Below, piece after piece: positions 56,528-64,000 of a stretch of 64,000 nucleotides of DNA. This stretch comes from Paramyrothecium sp. XJ0827 (lineage: Eukaryota; Ascomycota; Sordariomycetes; Hypocreales; Stachybotryaceae). Where the stretch lies: assembly GCA_020881915.1 (NCBI GenBank), contig JAJFPB010000005.1, positions 1,922,001 to 1,986,000 of the forward strand, given 5' to 3'. Position numbers and translations under genes: made by a program. Numbering within the stretch: the stretch's first letter is position 1; every line of letters begins with the position of its first letter. Under the pieces are notes generated by a model. It was given only the letters and a program-made list of their open reading frames with translations, searched no databases and was not told the origin of the DNA.

Positions 56528-57315
56528 GGCCTGCGAGGGACCTCTTATCTCCTGCTTGTCGTTGCCTTTGTCGTGTAGGTTGTGGACGGCATCGCCTGCG
56601 GCAACCATCACAGGCGGTGCATAAATTAAGATGTTTAGTGCTTTACCCCGGTGCACGGGCTGTGTGGGACAGGCACCTGCGTCCTGGCAACGGCGACGGC
56701 GACCCACTTCGGCAGCTGCCGTGATTTATTCCCGACTTCACAGAGCGAGGCACCGAACAGTGGTATGCCCCTATGGTATATTACATGCTACCACTTCGCC
56801 TCTGCTTCAGCATCACAGTCTTCTGGGTGCCCATCGCCCCATAATAGATCTTGTGAGAAAGGCAGCAGCAGCACCACCAAGAGCATGTTCAACCCACGGC
56901 ATGTCAACACAGCTCACTCTGTTTCAACAGTCTGCATCCTGTCAAGCCGTTCATTATAAAAAGCACCTGGTTCGAGTAAACACTAGGATATTTAAATGGC
57001 ATCAAAGTCTCCGACAGACGGAACTCGACAAGCCTAATTTGAAACCCTTATCGCCATGCATAACTCCCAAAAACGCCTCATGTATCCGGTACATGGCAAT
57101 TCGTCCCGATAATTGTTACATCCTTCGAACCTCCTCCCAATCTAGTTTCATTTATACCCAACTCATGAAGTCCCAATATGTCATTTAATCCGGTCGTATC
57201 GATCGATTTGGTCATTCCATCTTTTGACAAAAGCAAATGCAGTCGCCTGCTACCATTTCGCATTGTACATGTACATGACAAACAAAAAAGTAAAAGCCAT
57301 CCCCGAGGCACATCA
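56528..57315. other. Spacer between two minus-strand genes
   Basis: 788 bp carrying the 461-aa gene promoter and the 3' end of the 620-aa gene. An in-frame extension of the 461-aa gene reaches 56707. No other gene supported. Confidence 0.5.
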
Positions 57316-59178
57316 TCAAGAAAGGATTCCCAGGGCTGAGCCTGGTCTTTGCCAGGAGCTGAGGCTAACGGTGGTGTCTTGGGGCTCCCGCGCCAGTGCG
57401 TCGGCCAGTCGATGCAAATCTCTTTGGTTTTCGTTGAAAGTTCGGAAGCAAGCTTCGCACATTCGCACATGACAGAAACTGCAGGTCCATCGATCCTCGG
57501 CATCCGACCGCTCACAAGTTTGGCAAGTGAGTGGGCAGTGTTTATTAGACCGCCGGTTCATCGACCGGTGGTTCTGAAAACAGTCATAGTGGGACGTTTT
57601 CAACGGAGCAGCGCGGTTGATGGCATCACTGGGTGATAACTGTTGAGTCTGCTTAGGAAAATTGAAGGCGCGAGCATCAGGTTCGCGCATATCCTTCATT
57701 TCCGGGTAGAGCGTGCCATCCCGTCCGCGGTAAAGGAAACCTTGGCTCTCTGAATAAACGAGTCGAGGATCTGACTCCGGTGCAAGGGGTCGAGACTGCT
57801 CCATCGGCCTTCTTTGCCCGGGCCGTGCCGATGAGCTTCGTGCGCGTGATCCAATTGAATCACCCGAGTGACGGAGTCGATCTGAAGGCATCTCATTCGT
57901 GATATGCCCTCGGCCCATGACAGACTCTCCGTTCAAGTTGTCACGAGGTAGCGGTTCATTGGCCGGCGATGGAGTCTTGTTCCTGAGGTTTGGTACACTC
58001 CTAGCACCATGTAGATCCGGACTCGTTCCTGGAAAGACCCTCTGCGTGCCGGGTTTTTCGCTAATGCTACGAAGCGCCGTTGAGGGTTGAGACGCTTGAG
58101 CAATATCTGCCTGTGGGCTTATTTGTGAGGCCGCGCCACGGTTGTTGGAAGGTTCGGGAGACGAAGCCGGTGATACGGGTGATACATAGGTGTTTATCAC
58201 GGGAGTTTTCACATCCTCTTTTTGGTACTCAGGCGTTGGTGGCCGATTCACAGTCGGGCGAACTGGTGCGTACTCTGGTTGCACGGAAGGCAAGGGTTTC
58301 TCGTTGGGCTTCGCATCCGGCTCGGAAGCAGCCGGTCGGACATTTCGACCAGGGAGGCTTTTTACGTTACTCGAGGTTTGTGAGGATCCAGGGAGCGCCT
58401 TTAACGTTTCCGTCGAAGATTGCGTTTGGGTGCTTTGAAGTGTGGATTGTGTAGACGCAGTGGAACCATGGCTGTGGTCGAGTTTAAGGTCAGTGAGACC
58501 CCGGCTGCTGCTGCGGGAACGTCTGCGCCAGATCTGTTGTTGAGGAGGCAGAGGCGTGCTCATCTCCAAATTCGAGAGCTGCGAGGACGACGGTGTCACC
58601 AACGGTTGAAAGCGCTCGTCTTTGGTAGGCGGTGACGGAGGAGGACCCCCACCGCCGACGGCTTTGCGTTGAAGGTGTTGGCCAGGCTTCGGTAGACTGC
58701 CCTTGGCCACGGTTGGCGGGAGGACGGGCGCGACATACGGCGGAGACATGGTGGCATCTGATTCTCGCATGCTCGCGGATCCATCCGACATCCTGACCAA
58801 GGACTCTCCGGAGCTTCTCGAGTAGGCTGAGAGAATACTTTCGATAGAATCCGTCGGGGAAGGCGGTTGTGGTGGTACAGCAGGTGGTGCCGAAACTTGA
58901 AGCTTGCCGACAGGCTTGCGCGGAATGCTCATCGATGATACCGGACCACTCAAAGACGCTGGAGTTGGGAGCGGTTTTGACGCAGAGAGAGACGGGAGAG
59001 GCGACTCGAAGTGCGGAGCAGCACCTGCTTTCGAAGGCGATGGTGGAGGAAGACTTGGGAGGTACTGCGGTGGCGGAGGAAGCGAGGCAGAGATATTGAG
59101 ATCCGGGACAGCTGGGAGAGCTTTCGAGAAGCGCGATCGCCCGACTTTAGGGGCATCTGTTGTGGGTAGTTGCAACAT
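57316..59178 (-). CDS. Uncharacterised Pro/Ser-rich protein with C-terminal Cys-rich zinc-finger-like domain, 620 aa
   Basis: Single exon of 620 residues starting MLQLPTTDAPKVGRSRFSKAL. Residues 1-490 are low complexity, rich in Pro and Ser with many PPPP and PxxP sites (SLPPPPQYLPSLPPPSPSKA) and likely disordered, suitable for SH3 or WW partners. A short conserved-looking piece, DPRLVYSESQGFLYRGRDGT, precedes the end. Residues ~545-600 contain HCPLTCQTCERSDAEDRWTC, then SFCHVRMCEACFRTFNENQR, then DLHRLAD: C-x2-C-x9-C-x2-C-x4-C-x2-C with a later His, enough ligands for two zinc ions, B-box/treble-clef-like but not one named family I can assign. Possibly a cell-polarity or signalling scaffold. 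Confidence 0.8.
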   Translation of the reverse strand: MLQLPTTDAPKVGRSRFSKALPAVPDLNISASLPPPPQYLPSLPPPSPSKAGAAPHFESPLPSLSASKPLPTPASLSGPVSSMSIPRKPVGKLQVSAPPAVPPQPPSPTDSIESILSAYSRSSGESLVRMSDGSASMRESDATMSPPYVAPVLPPTVAKGSLPKPGQHLQRKAVGGGGPPPSPPTKDERFQPLVTPSSSQLSNLEMSTPLPPQQQIWRRRSRSSSRGLTDLKLDHSHGSTASTQSTLQSTQTQSSTETLKALPGSSQTSSNVKSLPGRNVRPAASEPDAKPNEKPLPSVQPEYAPVRPTVNRPPTPEYQKEDVKTPVINTYVSPVSPASSPEPSNNRGAASQISPQADIAQASQPSTALRSISEKPGTQRVFPGTSPDLHGARSVPNLRNKTPSPANEPLPRDNLNGESVMGRGHITNEMPSDRLRHSGDSIGSRARSSSARPGQRRPMEQSRPLAPESDPRLVYSESQGFLYRGRDGTLYPEMKDMREPDARAFNFPKQTQQLSPSDAINRAAPLKTSHYDCFQNHRSMNRRSNKHCPLTCQTCERSDAEDRWTCSFCHVRMCEACFRTFNENQRDLHRLADALAREPQDTTVSLSSWQRPGSALGILS

Positions 59179-61341
59179 ATTGGGCGCGCTTCATCCGTTG
59201 TTGAATATCGAAGACAATGCGAGACGAAACAAGGGGAACCTTGTGAAAAGGTGCGACGGTGACAGCTTATGCGAGTGGGAGCGATAGTGAGAAGGAGGTG
59301 TGGAAACACGAGCGGCGCGGTTTCCCCCTTACTACTGCCTGTGTTAGTTGATATGAAACGTGCCGGTACGATGGGCGAGCATTTGGATCTCCGAGTGGCC
59401 GCGTCGTCGTAAGCGTATATGGCGACTGGAAAATGGTTGTTTGGAAGGAACAGAAAAGTCGCGAATGGAAAACGAGAATGCGCCCTGGTCTAGTCCGCCT
59501 TGGTTATGGGAGATCCGGGCAGCCATTGCTCGGACATGGGGGTAAAAACAGTCCAGTCGTCAATCCCATTTCAAGGAAGATGGAAACTAGGTACAGCCCA
59601 AGGGTGGATTACCTCACATCCCAGCCCTGCTCCCGGAGACGACAGCTACATCGCCAAAGAGGATAAAGTACGTGGTGGAATGATAAGGATACTCTGACAC
59701 AGTAACCGATAGAACGCTATAGTAAGTATCTGATGTAAGCCTATATGTCACTCTCCATACCCAGCCGGGTACTCGGACTTTCAATCCAGGGAGTGGGTCT
59801 TTGCGGATTGTTCATGGTGGCTTGCGGGCCACGAGAGGGTGGCTGTTCTTTAGTTCGGCCAAAGCTATTCTGAAACAGCTGTGGGAGCAGTACATGCACG
59901 ATACCCTGGGAGCTCCAGCGAAGCCAGAGACGCAGGATGCAGAACGAGTTGCCCGTGAAACGTGTACCACGTAGGTACCTGCATGCCGAGGCAGGTAGCA
60001 GTCATTGACGGCTTTTGCTACCTTGCGTTTTGCGTAGTATCTCATGTTTCTTGTCGAGAGAGAACAGGATTTTCTTCTGTTCATGCAAATACCCACGGTA
60101 CTAATCAATTCATCCTATGTGTAGAGAAAAACAACTCTTTCGTCAATGCGCGTGGAAACGGAGCCACACCTGGGATGATGTACCGCAAGGTACTCCACAG
60201 GCACGCTTGCCTTATTGCAGTACCGCATGGGGCTCAGACTCTTACACCAACTTTTTCGATTAGTTGCTGAAAATAGGTAGGATAGCCCTGTGCCCGAAGC
60301 TCCTCCTCCTCCTCTTCCTCAAACTCATTCCATACCTGATCTGGCCTTACCTTGCCGACAGTACCTGCGCATCACTTTGGACAATTCGGCATCAGTCGAA
60401 GATCTGGCCACATTTCAGACTATGTTCCGGAACTTTGGCCCATCAAACCTCTTCTCTAGGGAGGACTATGACGAAGCCCTGGATCGCCTGAGTCAAACGG
60501 TTTAGGAAGAGCACGAGGCATCATGTCTCACAGCCACCCAAGACCTCGCTAGGTTCCCTGCCCCCTGTCTAAAGAACAGTGCCAGGCTGGATGCGCCGGA
60601 AAACCCTGGGTCCTTGGCTCATCCCATCTCTTTTCCAAGTCATTTTTCGGCGCTTTGATCCTCCCCGTTTGGCCATGCATTAAGTTAGATTGGGATTGGC
60701 ATCAGCTTCCGCGCACGCAGCCGTGGTGGAGTCCGGCCACAACGACTTGACAAGACTGGCTGCCAAGTTCCGTTTGCTCCATCACTCCACTCCAGGTCAG
60801 GCAGCTAGCTGCGTCTGAAATGATGTTGCCTTATGCCCGAGGATCCCTACGTCAAGTTCAGCACACGGGTTACTGCATTGCGAGAGTCTGCATGTATCTC
60901 CACTATGGAGCAACCGCATGCATCTCAACTTTCAGGCACCGAATGAGCCTATTGGTCAGACGAATGAGGGAGCGACCACAGCTCATCTCCGGCCTTGCCG
61001 TCACGCATCGCAGACCAAATCACTGTCACTTGCAGATTCATGCTTTCATGCTCCCATCTCCAAAGCATCATGTATGATGTACGGCAAGATGCAATCCGGA
61101 GTATTTGCACCAAATCGAGTACAGCGGCTTACCGATACACGGCTTAAATGTCATGCCAATCTGGAAGAAAAAAAGAGGGAATGTCCGAGAGCTGAGGTCA
61201 ATGAAAGAAATCGACTCTATTGGATATCGGGTAAAGTGGTTTTCCAACCTTGCAAGTTATACGACGACACACAGCATAAATGGCCCGCAACAGGCTACCC
61301 GAACTCCGTGCTTTGATTTCAAGACGAACGCATTCCCATGC
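59179..61341. other. 2.2-kb spacer, one unexplained open frame
   Basis: Holds the promoter of the 620-aa gene and the 3' end of the SGNH gene. The only protein-like content is the frame at 60290-60505 (listed separately). ACGTAGGTACCTGC occurs near 59970. Confidence 0.45.
60290..60505 (+). pseudogene. Possible coding relic or terminal exon, 71 codons
   Basis: A frame without ATG (starts GTG) reads PEAPPPPLPQTHSIPDLALP, then CRQYLRITLDNSASVEDLAT, then FQTMFRNFGPSNLFSREDYD and EALDRLSQTV. The composition (acidic, amphipathic, balanced) is protein-like, unlike other frames here. An acceptor-like TAGGTAGGATAG lies just before at ~60275-60286, so it could be the last exon of a gene whose other exons I cannot find, or a decayed piece. 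I do not recognise the family. Confidence 0.3.
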
Positions 61342-62403
61342 TTAAACCGCCCTGATGACGTGTGTAGCCCAAAACACCGAAAACACTGGTACAATTGTCG
61401 AAAAGGTAAAACTGTCGATCTTCGAAGACCCGCTCTCTGGTTCGGGCGGTCGCACGGGGTCTGGTCCAACCGGCATGGATATCCAATCGCGCGGGATCTG
61501 TGTCATCGCGTCGTACCAATAATCACCAAGCTTGCGATATCCATCATTCGTTGGGTGAACGCAATCACGCAGATCGCTCATCGGAAACGTAGAAAAGTCG
61601 ACCGCAAGAACACGATGGCCCGCATCTCTTCGTTCTCTCACGATGTCGGGGATTAGTGACTGAAATTCTTCTGTCTGCGGTGACTGTTCAGGCTTGCAAG
61701 TGCCAATGATCTCGGCCACAAGAACCACTGCATCAGGGCAGGTTTCTATTATGTGATCCAGCAGAACGCCCAGACGTCTGGCTGCACCTTCCGGGTCGTT
61801 GCCTTCCCTGGACACTGCATGATTGGGATTCATGTCGTTTGTCCCAGCGTGGAGAAGAATAACATTTGGCCGTTGTACCAAAGATGGTGAAATGTGATCA
61901 TCAATGAACTTGATTGTCTTCCCGGACCATGCAGCCTAAGACGGTCTTGTTAATAAACCGGATGCAACAAGGCCGGATCTGCTCACAAAATACGCGTCCG
62001 TCATGGTGCTTCCAGGATACCTGTCGGTCCCAGCAAACACAACTTCATCACCCGACTCTGAGTGTTCCGCATCAGTCTCAAGTTGAAGCGGAAGCTACAG
62101 CGACATACCTTCCAGTCGGTCACGCAACTGGAGCCGATATCCATTGCCATCACCTCCGTCTTGGTCGCTCAAGAAACCCACCGTGATGGAATCTCCAGCA
62201 CACAGAATGCGCAGCTTAATGCCCTGGTTGGCTATACGACGTGGCTGAATGGCGGCAGAGTCTATCGATGTTCCCTGGCTAGACTGATGCAACCAAATAG
62301 GCCCGTTGGGTGTTTCAGAACCAAGACATTCAGAAGGTGCAACAAAGGCCAGGGCCCCCAAACAATGGAAGATTGTCAACCTTCGAATTAAAGCGACGCG
62401 CAT
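61342..62403 (-). CDS. Secreted SGNH/GDSL hydrolase, 319 aa, 3 exons
   Basis: Minus-strand exons 62403-62109, 62057-61987 and 61935-61342 join in frame to 319 residues; both introns are 51 bp. A signal peptide (MRVALIRRLTIFHCLGALAF, to ~25) precedes the SGNH fold. Block I is LRILCAGDSITVGF with nucleophile Ser72, block III is HAGTNDMN (Asn155), block V is DCVHPTNDGY with Asp246 and His249. The catalytic set is complete. Central VVFAGTDRYPGSTMTDAYF lies in the 71-bp middle exon, found only by splicing. The C terminus (SGSSKIDSFTFSTIVPVFSV followed by FWATHVIRAV) has a small-residue site then a hydrophobic stretch and may be a GPI or tail anchor. Likely an extracellular esterase on acetylated polysaccharide or lipid; the substrate is not shown. 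Confidence 0.9.
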
Positions 62404-63725
62404 GATGGCGAATGCGCTCGACGCACTGATCGGACTGGCGAGATCCCACGTGAGATATCGGCTTCTTCCAGGACACACAAGGGGAGCCCGCAGAAACCCC
62501 GGACTCCCTCTCTCTGCCTCGAGATTCCGATGCGGTCAGGCAGACATGATGGCAGGTTTGAAGCACGACAAGCAGACTCGACAGGTTGCAGCGACCGCAC
62601 AAAGTCAATAAAGAACGTTGAGCGCTCGGCCGGGGGTTGACGAGATTTTCTAGGCTGCGGCGACAGAACTATCTCCATAAATGATTTATTTTCACGAGTC
62701 CCCTCAATTGTCCTAGTTTTGCGTTATTGGATGGATTCCGATGGATTACGGTCCAGGCGTTCCCGAGCCCCTAACGGGGGGTTTGCGCGCGGCCTACCCC
62801 TGACTTTACCTGGACTACTTTAGTTGCCAAGGCTTCTGCTCGCGTTATTGTGGATATAGTAGCTAAAGAAAGCACCTTATCGGGGCTGTGCGGCCTCAGT
62901 GTAACACGGATTACCACCAACAGAGTGATTGTCAAATGAAGACTTTATTCCCGCTTGGTGTTTTGTGTAAAGGCGGTCTCATTTCATATCGGGCTATACA
63001 TCGACGGCACAATGAGATCTTCCAAGAGGATGAAAATGATCGCCCAGCCATTGCTGTAACATGAGTAACGTTAAGTTCCAAGCAAAGCTGCAGGACTCTT
63101 GAACAGCAGCAATTTCACAAGTGCTTACGTCGATCTCAAAGGGCCTGCATGAAGGTGCGCGCGAAAGCCAATACCGTGGTTGCAAACACCATGCCGAAAT
63201 CTTAAAACGCACCGCGCCATACTTGTCCCGTTCCCGTCTTCCGCATCCAAGCCGTTGTCGCGGGTATCGAGCTAGCCAAACGCTTTCTGTTAGCAAGACT
63301 GGGCCACTAGGCAAGAGTCACAACCAGTATCGAGCCTTGACTTAAAAGTTGGGTCAGTTCGTATTAAATATGAATCCTCGATGAGTAGAATCGCGGGGGA
63401 GAAGCCTGCCATAATACAATATCTTGATTTCCATGGGATTCCCACGGTCTGCTCTGGTTTGGAGATGCTCGACGTTTGTTCGGTGTAACAGGAGCGCATG
63501 GTTTCCTGACTAATCATCACCGCATTTACACGGGCATGACGACAATGGCAACTTACTTAGCGTGAGTCTAGCTACCCGTCGGGACTACGTGGAGGATTCG
63601 GCCGGACGTATAGCTGCCTGCATCTAGAGGTACCTAACATCGGGACCCAGCTTCCTCGAGGCTCAAGAGGCATATGCTTCCTCAATCATCATTCATCAAC
63701 GATTTGACAGCTGTCCCTGCCCGCA
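62404..63725. other. Divergent spacer, no gene
   Basis: 1.3 kb between the SGNH start and the right-edge MFS start. The SGNH frame stays open upstream to 62478 without an ATG. No other gene supported. Confidence 0.5.
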
Positions 63726-64000
63726 ATGGCTTCAGGACGCAACCTGCCAGTGGAAGGTCTCGGGGCGACTGAAGCGTCTCCGCTGCTCGGCGACGACAAT
63801 GCTGCTGCCACCATTCGCGGCAATGGCGATGCTGAGAATGGCGAGTCCACACCGAGCCGTTCCCAAGACGAAGGGGTGAGCCCTGGCATGGCAAAGAAAA
63901 TGCACTTGTTGATCCCTGCTGTGGGCATTGGCGTGAGTTGCCTCGTCCCCAGCTAAGCTGTCTTCCACGAAAGCGCAGAGACGTGGGCATGTGATTGACA
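63726..64000 (+). CDS. Partial CDS, first exon of a vacuolar-type MFS transporter
   Basis: Exon 1 is 63726-63932 (69 residues), ending in the donor GTGAGT; the intron and the remaining exons run past the edge or near it (a branch-like GATTGAC at the very end). The start MASGRNLPVEGLGATEASPLLGDD and the end SPGMAKKMHLLIPAVGIG match the cytosolic tail and first span of fungal DHA2/Fnx1-Vba-type transporters, which move basic amino acids into the vacuole. EASPLL is an acidic dileucine motif of the kind that directs sorting to the vacuole. The protein core is outside the window, so the substrate class is inferred. Confidence 0.6.

Overview
This is nuclear DNA from a filamentous ascomycete fungus. 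Protein-coding genes carry few, short introns (49-100 bp, one of 327 bp) with GT..AG borders and CTNAC-type branch points, and they lie on both strands with no operon structure. Recognisable fungal families include a velvet regulator, a DUF1996 secreted protein and a DUF7729 GPI-type protein. The codon use, the intron style and the recurring AAGGTA/TACCTT strings in the spacers suggest Sordariomycetes, perhaps Hypocreales; the order is inferred, not shown. I see no rRNA, tRNA, CRISPR array, intact transposon or plasmid-type origin. Layout: a partial gene resembling the TFIIIB subunit BDP1 (minus, runs off the left edge) is divergent from BRE1, the histone H2B E3 ligase (five exons). BRE1 converges on a SARAF-like ER membrane protein across a spacer holding a perfect 24-bp palindrome. 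A full-length ABCB-type transporter follows at 7.7-11.9 kb, a DUF7729 protein at 15.7-17.0 kb, and a velvet-domain regulator (VelC/Vel3-like) at 22.6-23.9 kb behind 5.6 kb of non-coding DNA. From 23.9 to 33.1 kb I can support no gene. The second half is denser: a DUF1996 secreted protein with a PEQ repeat, the 25S rRNA methyltransferase RCM1/NSUN5, an MFS drug/polyamine-type transporter, SmF, an unknown nuclear-looking protein, the complex I assembly factor NDUFAF2, a calponin-homology actin-type protein, a SET/MYND protein, 6-phosphogluconolactonase, two uncharacterised disordered proteins, a secreted SGNH hydrolase, and the first exon of a vacuolar MFS transporter at the right edge. The genes do not form one pathway. 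Most are conserved housekeeping functions (Pol III transcription, H2B ubiquitination, splicing, ribosome methylation, pentose phosphate pathway, complex I assembly) interspersed with surface, export and regulatory genes that sit next to the largest spacers. No biosynthetic backbone enzyme (PKS, NRPS, terpene synthase) is visible, so this is not an obvious secondary-metabolite cluster. The best leads are cis-elements and unexplained proteins: the 24-bp palindrome after BRE1, a 12-bp-arm inverted repeat upstream of the SARAF gene, a 5-codon upstream ORF whose stop overlaps the velvet start codon (ATGA), three copies of ACAGTACTGT, a triplicated RPLPDP motif in the calponin-homology protein, and three uncharacterised proteins of 461, 568 and 620 residues.
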